A stretch of DNA of 64,000 nt. Origin: Spongilla lacustris. Lineage: Eukaryota > Porifera > Demospongiae > Spongillida > Spongillidae. Every line of letters begins with the position of its first letter. Positions within the stretch are counted from its first letter, which is position 1. Below, one piece after another: positions 48,430-58,337 of this stretch. The stretch covers positions 3,359,137 to 3,423,136 of the forward strand of contig OX442422.1 in assembly GCA_949361645.1 (NCBI GenBank), given 5' to 3'. The notes under the pieces are model-generated. The model was not told where the DNA came from, did no database searches, and saw only the letters and a list, made by a program, of their open reading frames with translations. A program made the translations under genes and the position numbers.

Positions 48430-48705
48430 CAATTTTCTTTGAAGGGGATCAAAGAATTCAGACAAAGCACCCGAGTGAGGCATCTTAAAATTTCACCAAC
48501 ATCGATGGGTCTGACATCAGGAGTACAATCTGGCTTGATTTTATTCAGGGCAGTTAATGCTCCTCCAGCTAGAAATTTAGCGATGTCATTAGGGGCTTTG
48601 CCAGAAGCAAGAAGGTTAACAATATTCTTTAGAGAAGAGCAGATGAAAGTTGCAAGGGGGATGGAAGCAGCATCAAGAAGGTGCTGAACTCGAAGACTTT
48701 AAAAG
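48430..48705 (-). pseudogene. RT-element N-terminal palm fragment, copy 2
   Basis: The minus frame reads LLASGKAPNDIAKFLAGGAL, then T-A-L-N-K and, a few residues later, DVRPIDVGEILRCLTR. The same motif as at 47.6 kb and better preserved. It stops at the poly-C tract side. Together with copies A-C it marks at least two tandem or nested minus-strand elements. Confidence 0.7.
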
Positions 48706-49213
48706 TATTTACACGTGCTACCAGTACACGTTATCAGTAATACATTCTACACTAAACATAAATGCTGCGAATTCTGCTCACTCCTGGAGTCTTGGTAGAA
48801 GTTATTCATTGCCCTCCCTAGGTATGTCCTAACCCTACTCCAAATGGTGAGGTTTCTGTTCCCTATTAGATTTTCTTCAGATCAGATCTTTTGCTCCTCT
48901 AGTCTTGTCTCCAGCCTGATATGCATTCACAATATACATGATGTATGCGGGTCTGGTGTCGGGACTATTACTCCTCCAGGAAAAGTTGCAAGCACATGCA
49001 TTGGGGTCCGATGGGTTCAAACGACCCCCCACCTCCTCCCAAAACGAGGTCACCATCACAATTTTAATAGCCATACGTTATTTGCGGGATCCTCCTTGCC
49101 TACATTTGTGTACCTCCCAGATGGGCCGCCAGGTCTCTTCAGCATGCCCTGGATTGCAAGATGGGAGGACTCATCATTCAGAGGCATAATGAAATCAGAG
49201 GCTGCATACTGAG

Positions 49214-50845
49214 TAGGGTGTGTAACCGGTTATCAGGTTATTCGGGTTATTCGGATATTCGCAAAAACCTATCCGTTCGAATAGTAATTTAGCATTACTC
49301 GGAAAAATCGATTATTGGATTTGTTCTATTCGAAATAACCGGTTTGTGAATCTCCATTCGGAGGTACTTAGGTATTCGCCGTCCGCATCGACAATTCGCC
49401 CATTATTCGAATACCTTTTTATGACGATATCCGGATACGCGTTACGATGTTACATGTACGATAATAATTACTTCTAATTTGAAACGTAACATTAAATAAC
49501 GTCACTGTTGTTACTATTTATAAATACGTGGGGACGAGATCAGGTGCAGTTTACACGAACAGGCAGTAATTCGAACTAGCCAACAGATCAGATCTCTCTC
49601 TTCACGAGTCATGACGACGGACAGCTCCAGCTACAGATCAAAGTTAGTTCGCTTAGTGCATTTCGAATTAGCTGGTTTCTTGCATCAATCTCTCTTGAGC
49701 TGATATTGCCGTGATCGTACTAGTTAGGCCTACTTAGTTACTAGTATTAATTTTCAAAACTCGCGATGGTGAAATTGAGGCTGCATGGCTGGTGTTGCGT
49801 AAACTTCATCTGTGGTTCTAGTGTTCTACTCTTTTGGCATCGGGTACGATTTGTAGGTAGACCTTAGCGTGGCCACACTAACTTAGGTCAGGACACGCCC
49901 ATCTAGGTATGTGGTTAGGCCAAGCGATTTAGGCCTATATAGGTAGCTGTGGTTGTGTGCTGAGTGCATCTGGTGTGATGTGGGTAGCTGTGGATGCATG
50001 CTGTACTGATCTGGTGTAATGTGGGTAGTTGTAGTAGGGTGTCTGGTGTGATGGGGGTAGCTATGGTTGTGTGCCTCATGAGGGCACTGGTGTCATGGGG
50101 GTAAGTGTGTTTGTGTGCTGATGGCATCTGGTGTTGTAGGAGTGTCTCTGGTGTGATGTGTACATTTAGGTGGCTCAGTGAGCTGAAAACCTGAATAACC
50201 TAGGTATTCGGCTGGCAAATTGTCAAAACCTATTCGGAAAAATCGATTTTCTTTTTTCAAGTATTCGGATAAATCGATTTTCAGATCCAGAAAAACCTGA
50301 AAAATCGATTAGTGTTTTAAAAGTATTCGGAGAAATCGATTTTCATTATTCAGGGGAGGTTACAGGGGTGTAGACAGCTTTTCAAAAATGATCTGTCATT
50401 GTGTCAGACAGTTTCAACATTTGTTCGGACATATGATCTGTCATTGTTTTTTCCGCGCCACTCGCCAATGACAAGATAATTACTCGCTCGAGAATATATA
50501 TTTGCGAGTTGCGCGCGAGTGGCGCGCGAGTGGCGAGCGAGTCTTGTAACGCGAGTGTAAACTTGTGGGTGAGCGGTACTGTAGATCTATGTACATGTAT
50601 CACTATGCATGAAAAATAAACATGAGTAAAAAATAAAGGTATGCCGATGGTTGGGCCCTCTAGCGCTCTGTGTACGTATGCGCTCTCGTACGTGCAATAA
50701 TTAATTGCAACTCAATAATTATGAATTTAATTGGTGAACGGTCATTTGGACCGACGGTCGGTAATAATGATCAGTCATTGTCTATTTGTGGTTGGTTTTT
50801 GACCGATGTCCGACTGCTGTCTACACCCCTGGGTTACACACCCTA
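49214..50845. mobile_element. hAT-like element with perfect 8-bp TSD
   Basis: Terminal inverted repeats TAGGGTGTGTAACC (49214) and GGTTACACACCCTA (50832-50845). ATACTGAG lies directly outside both ends (49206-49213, 50846-50853). An 8-bp duplication with TAGGG-type ends indicates hAT. 1632 bp, no transposase. The interior carries inverted TATTCGG/AAATCGATT repeats near both ends (49230-49420, 50200-50345) and a loose minisatellite of about 60 bp with CTGGTGTGATG motifs (49960-50160). Confidence 0.9.
50363..50831. mobile_element. Nested hAT-like MITE, 469 bp
   Basis: CAGGGGTGTAGACAGC at 50363 and its inverse GCTGTCTACACCCCTG at 50816-50831. GGTTA lies directly outside both ends (50358-50362, 50832-50836). 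It sits only 14 bp from the right end of the surrounding hAT-like element, inside its terminal repeat region. A CpG-rich GCGAGTGGCGCGCGAG stretch lies in the middle. The 5-bp duplication is shorter than the usual 8, so assignment rests on the CAGGGGTG ends. Confidence 0.8.
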
Positions 50846-51299
50846 ATACTGAGGAGATATGGCAGCACAGGTGTGGAGCCAAGTCACATAGGAGACAGTT
50901 GTCCGAGAGGCTGATGTTAGGACAGGTGATGATGGGCTGCAACTTGATTTGGGGGTAAGGAGTGCATGGCAACCTCAGGTGGAGGCACTATTTGACATCA
51001 AGGTCATTGACACTGATGCTCCATTTCATCAAAACCGTTCACCCAAATCAGTCTTGGAATTTGGAGCTAAAGAGAAGAAAAGGATTTATGAACAGGCTGT
51101 ATCTGACAGGAGGGGTACCCCTAGTGATGTCAGTTGATGAACTTCTTCACAGAGAGTCAGGACATTTTTTGAAAAGGCTAGCAGCAAACTTGGCCCACAA
51201 GTGGGGAAAACCATGTGACTACGTTAGGGCACGTCTAGCCTTTGCCATCATGCAGAAGGGCATCCAGTTTGTGCTTGACGCTCGAGTGAAGTAGCGAAG

Positions 51300-51853
51300 T
51301 GGACTTGGGTTCAATGATGGGGCACCACTCTGCTCCATCTTAGGTCGATCGTGTGTTCAGGAAGAGTTATCGTGGGTGTATTTTACTGTATCATCAGACC
51401 GATTACGTAACAGAACGGCCGGTGCACGGCCCGTTGTACGTAACCGGCCCAGTTCAGTTACGCATCGATTCGGAACACATTTAAATATTTTCATACCTAT
51501 ATCCGCCATTTTGACGGCCAAAATCGCATTGCCGTGCCCGTCAAAACGCAAAATGGCGGGCAACCCGGCTATGAATAAATTATCGCCCGAAAAGGTCTAC
51601 ATTAGTAGACTAGTAGTACCAGCCCCCGCGCGCACACCCACCCGCCCCCCGTATTTGCAGCGTTAGCAATCCACACTTTGTGAACTGCATTAGGAGCAGC
51701 GAGGAGCTGGTGGTAGCGCGCTCCTAAAATTCCTCCCTGAAGCTACTCGGCTCGATTACCTTTATGTGTCCATGATATGGCTGATGCTTTTAGTGCGGAG
51801 GGTGAAACTGTTTGGATAAAAAACTCTCTATATTTTGGGTGTAAAAAATTGAT
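51300..51853. other. Upstream region of the transporter gene
   Basis: GC-richer than its surroundings (51400-51740), with CpG-bearing blocks such as ACCGGCCCAGTTCAG and GGCCGGTGCACGGCCC. It may be the promoter and 5' UTR of the gene at 51854; no specific site can be assigned. The open frame at 51376-51666 has no recognised domain. Confidence 0.4.
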
Positions 51854-53362
51854 ATGTTGCAGGAGGTGCATGATTCGTTTACCACCTGTAAACGTTGGAT
51901 TCGTTCTTTTTTTAATATATTCTGGAGTGTCAACTGGCTAAAAGGTCTACTGCTGGAAATTTTCTTTCCAGGCGCAGCTGAGACTTCGTGGTTCAGTGCA
52001 ACTAGTTTTTACATCAATTTTGGCGCCTTTGTTTTCTACCCCATATCGGGCCTTATCGGTGACAGCTATGTGAGGAGATACACCTTCATGAAGGTCAGCG
52101 TCTTCATATTGTGGACGGGAGCGGTGGTGTCCTCGCTAGTTTTGTCACTTGAGAATGCTGGAATTACGCCTTCATCCTCCATGGTTCATGGTGTCCTGAT
52201 AGCGGCACTCTCGCTTGGAATGATTGGATTTCATGCAAACGTGGTGCCATTCGGACTGGAACAGTTGCAAGCTGCCCCCCAAGAAATGATAACGGCATTT
52301 ATCTTGTACTATTTGTTCTCAGAGGCCTTGGCTTTGGTTTTAACAAACACAGTAGTTGAGCATCGTAGTTGTACTGACCGAGATAATCAATTGCTCGAGT
52401 CAGTGATTTGTACGTTCTTACTGACTTTGTGCGCCATAATGCCCACCGTGTTCACCTTTGTCGTTGAAGAAACAACCGCGTATAATCCAATAAAGCTTGT
52501 GTATCATTGGATTAAGCAAAGGTACTTTATTGTTCTGTCAAGTGGCAACCATACAAGGATATCTTTCACCGAAAAACAATTGCAAGACATGAGGGCATGT
52601 CTCCACATTATTCCAATCATCTTCATTTATATGCCTGCTACAATAATAAATACCACCAGCCCAGTAATGGGCTTGTTTTCATATCACCTCAATCATGCTC
52701 AGGATATGAATGCCTGCTATATTTTAATAATTATTGCTGCCTTCATTCCAATAGTACTCACTATTGCTGTCCCACTGTACCACCTCTGCCTCTACCCCAC
52801 ATTCCACCAATATATTCCTTCGATGCTACAGAGGTTTAAAATCGGCATTTGTCTCTTCACATCAAGCATGATCTGTTGTTTTTTTATTGACCTGGCAGAC
52901 CATATTCTGTCTTATCCGGCAAGCATCTTTCAACCAAATATGCCTTCTGGTGATTTAGCACGTGGGATAAGTTACTTGTGGGTCTTTCTTCCTGCTGCTA
53001 TTAGTGGCGCCGCCAATTTTGTATTAGTTTTTACAATGTACGAATTTATATGTGCCAAGTCTCCATATGCCATGAAGGGCCTTCTGATGGGCCTTCAATA
53101 TGGTGCTGTTGGAATTGGAACGGTTTTTGAAATTGCAATCATCATGGCATTTCGCTTCGTTGGTGGGTCATGGAACAACCTATCAATAAGTAGTGACACA
53201 TTCTACTTCTTGTTTCACATCATTCTTGGCTTTCTGATTATTTTTCTATTCATATTCTATGAAAGAAAATACACACCATTGAAAAGATTTAACGATGAGG
53301 ATGAAAACAGAGGATTGTACTTTGAGACCTCTTCAGCTTCATATCTAGAAAGTACTATATAA
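51854..53362 (+). CDS. SLC15/POT-like proton-coupled peptide transporter
   Basis: Intronless 502-aa frame with about 11-12 hydrophobic segments. At residues 55-80 it has NFGAFVFYPISGLIGDSYVR, the proton-dependent oligopeptide transporter signature (G-x-x-x-D after TM2). Later POT features include DLARGISYLWVFLPAAISGA (TM10 region) and a TM11 segment with MKGLLMGLQYGAVGIGT, matching the family's S-P-x-x-M-K-G-L-x-x-G. POT proteins import di/tripeptides, amino acids or other small solutes with protons across the plasma or lysosomal membrane. It is shorter than mammalian PEPT1 (about 700 aa) because the large extracellular loop is missing, as in SLC15A3/A4. The canonical TM1 ExxER motif is not obvious, so proton coupling is unproven. 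ATG at 51854 is the first in frame. No introns: retrocopy or ancestral single exon. Confidence 0.8.
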   Translation: MLQEVHDSFTTCKRWIRSFFNIFWSVNWLKGLLLEIFFPGAAETSWFSATSFYINFGAFVFYPISGLIGDSYVRRYTFMKVSVFILWTGAVVSSLVLSLENAGITPSSSMVHGVLIAALSLGMIGFHANVVPFGLEQLQAAPQEMITAFILYYLFSEALALVLTNTVVEHRSCTDRDNQLLESVICTFLLTLCAIMPTVFTFVVEETTAYNPIKLVYHWIKQRYFIVLSSGNHTRISFTEKQLQDMRACLHIIPIIFIYMPATIINTTSPVMGLFSYHLNHAQDMNACYILIIIAAFIPIVLTIAVPLYHLCLYPTFHQYIPSMLQRFKIGICLFTSSMICCFFIDLADHILSYPASIFQPNMPSGDLARGISYLWVFLPAAISGAANFVLVFTMYEFICAKSPYAMKGLLMGLQYGAVGIGTVFEIAIIMAFRFVGGSWNNLSISSDTFYFLFHIILGFLIIFLFIFYERKYTPLKRFNDEDENRGLYFETSSASYLESTI

Positions 53363-54555
53363 TATACATGTATTGTAATACGGGATGCTTGTTTGATTTA
53401 TTTCATTATGTTACTTCTCAATTTGATACTAACCATATACATTCACTTATGTTACTGGTGCACTTAAAATAATGAGGGAGGAAAGACAGGTTGGGAATGT
53501 CAATTGCATTGATTTTCACATTGTAATGTGAAATAGAATTAATAAGGCAGCCCTGCTTCAGACATCATAGATGAATTACGTATGTAGGAGAATTTTACCA
53601 CCAAGTTTATTAAAACTGATTACCAGTACATGCATACGCTGGATACATGCAAGGAGACATTTCAAAAGGTAAAGATTACATTGTACACCATGTAACCACC
53701 ATGCGTTCATATACGGGACAGTAAAAGAAAAACTCTTGCTTACTTAGCTATACTCACAAATACATATATGCAGCATCTAACAACACCAAGGAGGTTCAGA
53801 GGAGGATTTTGTTACTGTGTGTTCCCTCTGATGTGGTCAGCTACAGTTGTTGTACTCATATCTCAAACTAAAAGCATTCACAATAATTACAAATCAGTAC
53901 CCCCTTTTCAATTACATGCATAATTATCATTTCTTTTGGTTAAGAAGATTTACAATGTGTAGATGGGTACCAGCATGGATATAAATGTAGAAACTGTTTG
54001 AAATTTATTCCTTCTTCTACATGACCAGAAATTATATTAATCACGATCACCATTGATTTTGGGCATGCTTTGGAGAGTTCGAGTACCCAAAGTGTTGCAG
54101 ACATTCACATGCAATATACTAATAAACATACATGCATATTCATGTTCATGTTCCTTGACACTAGCAATCTAAAATCTTTTTAAAACCATGTTATCAATGA
54201 TTTTGTCTGGCATATGAACAGTAGTGAGTGGAAGACACAATTCCCTGGGACCGATTGAGAGCATCCATTAGACACTATAGCAAAGTGATCTAGTATGTAC
54301 TGTAACATTTGACATCAGGACCAGGCCACACAAGTCTCTATTCTTTCTACCTTGGATGTAGAGAAGAAACAAGCTTTTCGACATTCGATTGATGGTAAAA
54401 CTTCTGCTGGCTAGCAGTATTGCCAGTGTGTACACACCACTTCGATTTTCTGCAGTATTATTCCAAGATGCACTGGCAATAAGATACCAGCGTCCTTAGA
54501 ATGCCTGGGATGTGGTGTAGAATTCAATCTTTAGAATGCCCTTGACTGCAAAAGC
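53363..54555. other. Intergenic, no gene recognised
   Basis: 3' flank of the transporter gene: AT-rich, with several ACATGTA motifs and no recognisable coding region. A clear AATAAA is not seen close to the stop. Confidence 0.5.
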
Positions 54556-54556
54556 A

Positions 54557-54609
54557 GGGGGGGGGGGGGGGGAGGGGGGGGGGGGGGGGAGGGGGGGGGG
54601 GGGGGGGGG
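54557..54609. repeat. Poly-G tract
   Basis: About 50 bases of G broken only by single A's. It abuts the truncated 5' end of the retroelement fragment that follows. Confidence 0.9.
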
Positions 54610-55160
54610 CTACAACAATGAAATTCATGATGCACTTGGAGATCTGACTTCAATAGCATTCAGGAATTGATAAAGGAGCCAATGTTGAAGGAGGCTAACA
54701 TCAGAGATGGTACCACTGCCTTGATTGTGGACATCAGCATTAGAGATCTTTGGCAACCTCAGGCTATAGCCTTGCTTGATGTGCGAGTAGTAGACACCGA
54801 TGCACCATCACACATACATCGGAACACAGATGTAGTACTTTCCTCAGCAGAAGAAGGAAAAAAAGAAAATACAACAGTGCACCTGAAGAATGTCGAGCAT
54901 CTTTTACCCCTTTTGTTGTTTCCACTGATGGAATGCTGGGTAGAGAGGCAAATTTCATACTAAAAAGGCTAGCCCAAAGCATAAGCATTAAATGGGACAA
55001 ACAACTTGGGCAAACCACAGGATGGCTGTGTGCAAAACTTTCTTTTGCAATACTTCGAGTAACAAATCTTTGCTTTCATGGTTCTCGCACCAAGTGGAGA
55101 TGCGGAGTTGGAATAGATGATGGTGCTGAGCTACTGACTGCATTACCAAAATCTAATTAA
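54610..55160 (+). pseudogene. RT-element C-terminal fragment after poly-G
   Basis: Begins NNEIHDALGDLTS in the frame equivalent to HNEIRG of the 49.2-kb copy, then WQPQAIALLDVRVVDTDAPS, a frameshift near 54905, then MLGREANFILKRLAQS, A-K-L-S-F-A-I-L-R and GSRTKWR, ending at the stop at 55158-55160. It preserves the family's true C-terminus, R-G-S-R-T-K-W-R-x-x-x-x-x-D-G. Truncated 5' exactly at the G tract. Confidence 0.75.
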
Positions 55161-55770
55161 CACTTGTATCTCATTCTTTTATTGTGTCATTTTGTTGTAG
55201 TTTTTCTGTGTGTATATGCCTTATTATTATTGTATTTTTATTAAGAAATTTAAAAATTAACGACACTGTAGCAAATAATTATTATGCGATCCGTATCAGT
55301 AATACCGCAGCAACAATTAATGCCACTTATGGAGTTGCTTTGGATTATTTAATAATGTAAATTTCTACACATGCATACATAACTGTTATTAAGGATATCA
55401 CCCATCATGCAATTTCATAACTCAGTGAGCCATACTACAATATGCCATTATGGTCAGCCCAGACCAATTTTGTTGCACCTGGACAAATTCTATAGTGTGA
55501 CACCTCTGGCCACAATACAGGGACAGGTTATCCAATTAAAATTATAATTTTATAGGTAATAATTATAATCATTGAATCAAACTATAAGCTGTAGTAATAT
55601 CTGCCGGTAACAATTTCCACTTCCATGCTGTACACTCCCATACAATCAGCTTGTCTGTGTATGCTGGCAGTTGCGACTTAATTTACCCCAGCCGTGACTT
55701 GGATTGGAACGCGAATCAGCTCAGTAAATAATTTATACGTGTGTATAATTATATACATACATGTAATTAT
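55161..55770. other. No gene recognised
   Basis: AT-rich sequence between a retroelement tail and the next foldback element. No motif seen. Confidence 0.5.
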
Positions 55771-56350
55771 AATATGGGACAGTGCCCAGCAAAATCACAC
55801 TTCTGTTTAACACTACAACAAAACAGTAGGCCTATATCTTCGTAACGGTACAATATTCAAATTTATTTGTTCACACATCATTTCTCTACGTGGAGCCGGA
55901 TCGATTTTGGTACTCTGATTATTTTCCATGCCGTGAGTGCAAAGATCGCTAACCAACGGGTTAGAATTCCCCATTTCTCCACATGCGAGTGCCGAAAACG
56001 CCGGTGTCAAATTCGGGATGTACATATAGGAGTCCTATACCTATTGATTTGTTCTGCATGTTCTTAAATTTTTACGTCATCCGTTACGAGTTGAGCAAAC
56101 TACAACATGTACGTGCACATTTTCCGCTCCATTCGTGCGAACGATATAATCACCGCCTCAATCCTCATACACCAAGCAGGACGCGATTTGCCCAAAGCAT
56201 TGGCGCGAATCAAGCGGGAAACCGTGCTTCAACCGATGACAAGAGAGGTTGCAGTGTCATCCCGGGAAGGTTCACACTTTAATACGTTGATTCACTCGCC
56301 GCCATGTTTTTTGGTGTCCTAACTATTTTTACGTCAGCATATATTAAAAA

Positions 56351-56566
56351 GTGTGGCGCCTAGACAACGCGTATTATAACGAGCTGTTGCCTAGCGAGAA
56401 AGAGAGATATGACATAAAGCTACAATGCCTTTATGGACCTGGAACATATTGTAATCCGTTTGGCATATCTGACCAGCATTGGGTACATGATGTTTCTAAG
56501 TGGCCTCCTGCAGAAAACTTGGAGGCCTCGAAAAGATTGACGAATGACGGCACAAAATCAATGTGA
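56351..56566 (+). pseudogene. Transposon-type coding fragment (DPY/WP motif)
   Basis: The frame includes LLPSEKERYDIKLQ, then CNPFGISDQHWVHDVSKWPP. I recall a similar E-R-Y-x-x-K-L ... D-P-Y-x-I-P-x-x-x-W ... W-P pattern as an N-terminal segment of many uncharacterised cnidarian and sponge transposon-like proteins. About 70 codons, no clear start. It could be a captured exon or a leftover of the element's own transposase gene. Confidence 0.4.
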
Positions 56567-56614
56567 CTGGGGCCCGAGATGGTTGCCCTAGGTAAAATAA
56601 AACAACGTTATGTT

Positions 56615-56870
56615 AGAATGTGTTCTTTTTTTCTTTTCTCGATCTCCGGCCCCACGTACGTACCTGTAACGAAATGTTTATTACAAATACGGCAATGTGG
56701 TGATGTCCTGATGAATCCGATCGCTGCAATCCATCGTTTCCTCTGAAATCCATCCCCTGGGATACGAAATAGACGGATATATTTATCCTTTTTAGTTAAG
56801 TACCTCAAAGTGCAGAAAAGCTTACGCATTAGGTAATCAACGTAAGTGTGAACCTTCCCGCCGGGGATGA
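56615..56870 (-). pseudogene. THAP-type zinc finger fragment
   Basis: The minus frame reads KKDKYIRLFRIPGD, then QRKRWIAAIGF, then CRICNKHFVTGTY. This is the THAP layout: hydrophobic-x-F-x-x-P, R-x-x-W, then C-x2-H with H-F. The first C-x2-4-C pair is incomplete (only FC is clear). THAP fingers are the DNA-binding domain of P-element and Kolobok transposases and of host THAP proteins. Inside a foldback element, a transposase remnant is the simplest reading. No catalytic domain is seen. Confidence 0.6.
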
Positions 56871-57385
56871 CACTGCGGCCTCTCTATAAATAATGAACAG
56901 AAAAATCAATAGGTATAGGAGTAATCAGTAGGACTCCTCTTTGCACATCCCGAAATGACGTTTTTAGCACTCGTACCCACAGAAATGGGGAATACTAACT
57001 CGTTGGGTTAGCGATCCGGCTTTGCACTCACGTCGTAGAAAATAATTACAGCACCAAAATCCATTTCCACATCGAGAGATGATGTGGGAACAAGTGTAAG
57101 AGATTTGAAAACAAAATGGTGTACCGTTACGAAGATGTAATAGTGATAAAATTTAAAACCAAAAAGGGACACTGATTTTGCTATAGACATGCACTGTCCA
57201 ATATTATTATAATCATAATATAGCGTGCATCTCGAGCCTGCAAGTCGATTAGCTAGTACTGCCCTTGCTCCCTGCATGCCAATCAAGTTAAAAGCCGCCT
57301 ATATAAATTCACGATCATATAGATGATCGGTGCGACCGGATTATTTTGAAAGCAGCTTTGATTTAAATTGTATACGCGCTGCAAA

Positions 57386-58337
57386 TCAAAAAGCACATGC
57401 ATGCAGCTCTAATGACTGAATACAAGTCAACGTCATTTGAATGATACCGCGACTCTGTCCACCCACGTCTTCAGCTCCGTAGGTTTTTCTCCATGCAGTG
57501 ATATGTTCATACTGGGAGAGATCTTTCTCGTTAATCACAGGTGATCCTTCATCAATGAGCTTGTAATACCCCAACACCCCATCCGCTTTCCAATCCACAG
57601 ATCCGCTTTTAATCAACGCCCGCTTGGCTTCTTCGTAAGACACGCGATTGTACTTCACCTCTTTGCCGAGTGACTGGCTGAACGCTGCAGCTACGTCTGA
57701 GAAGGTGTGGCGGTTGCTAATAACTTTGTATGTCTTGTTCGTATGCCTTTGCGGCTGTGCCAGTATCGCCGCCGCTGCGTTTCCGGCGTCTGCAACGACA
57801 ACGGGAGTGAACGGTTTGTGTGGATCCACTGGATTGTAGATCTTCGATTCCGATTTTATACTGTCCTTAAACCTCCGGCCAGTAAACCTCGACGAAGAGA
57901 GGTAAACGGATGAAACAATACGACACGCCTATCTGGGACACCGCTGTTTCGATTTTACTAAACTGTGCACCGAACACGGTATCCGTGAGATCTGCCGTGA
58001 GAACGCTCACAAGTAGCACAAACTTCACGCCAGCCTCTTTCGCCGCCTCAGTTGTAGAAATCGCAAGTTCCGCTCTATCTTCCGTTGTCGGCGTTACGAT
58101 GAACAGGGACTCTACGCCGCTAAAGCATTTCGCCAACTGTGCCTTGTCCCCTCCCATTTTGGCGGTGACAATAGTTACCCCGCGCAAAACCTTCAAGTTA
58201 GCGACCCTGTCTGCAGCCGGATCTCTAACACCTGCTTTGATATCTACTTTGTCCAAATACTTGTTCGATAAAGCGGTTACTGTCGCAGAACCAACATTAC
58301 CACTGGCACCAATAACAAAAACGACTGGCTTCGACAT
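57386..58337 (-). pseudogene. NmrA-type NAD(P)-binding protein, frameshifted
   Basis: Starts at ATG 58337 with VFVIGASGNVGSATV, a GxxGxxG Rossmann motif at residues 5-15. Then come AGVRDP, a G-V-x-S-L-F-I-V-T-P strand and a V-K-F-V-L-L-V-S segment (S in the usual catalytic Ser area). The first frame stops at 57867. One base out of frame, a second continues immediately with FKDSIKSESKIYNPVDPHKP and PVVVADAGNAAA, the NmrA substrate-binding half, to 57386. Together about 312 codons, normal for NmrA/quinone-oxidoreductase-2-like proteins. The break is a single-base shift near 57875 (GGAGGTTTAAGG). The gene has no introns and is GC-richer than its surroundings. It could be a recent pseudogene, a sequencing error, or a gene of bacterial or fungal origin. 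Confidence 0.8.

Larger units (their letters stand above)
48900..51296 (+). pseudogene. RT-element C-terminal half, split by hAT insertion
   Basis: Up to 49205 the frame encodes a cysteine/histidine region ending HALDCKMGGLIIQRHNEIRG. From 50854 the same protein continues with a G-D-S-C-P-R-E-A-D-V segment, then WQPQVEALFDIKVIDTDAP, a domain I know from invertebrate RT proteins, possibly restriction-like nuclease. It ends with FLKRLAANLAHKWGKP and V-R-A-R-L-A-F-A in another frame, stop near 51294. Apart from the inserted element and one frameshift near 51120, the reading is continuous: removing the insertion plus one 8-bp duplication restores the frame across the junction. Confidence 0.7.
55776..57199. 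mobile_element. Foldback element carrying THAP-finger sequence
   Basis: Left end GGGACAGTGCCCAGCAAAAT; right end, inverted, GGACAGTGCATG, then GCAAAAT. AATAT flanks both ends (55771-55775, 57200-57204), a possible 5-bp duplication. The arms share the family landmarks (TCGTAACGGTAC, TTCTCTACGTGGA, GGGTTAG, TATTGATTTGTTCTG). Unlike the other copies, an insert lies between inner inverted blocks (56240-56285 and 56835-56880, GTGTCATCCCGGGAAGG and its inverse). The insert holds two coding-like segments on opposite strands, described separately. Confidence 0.8.
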
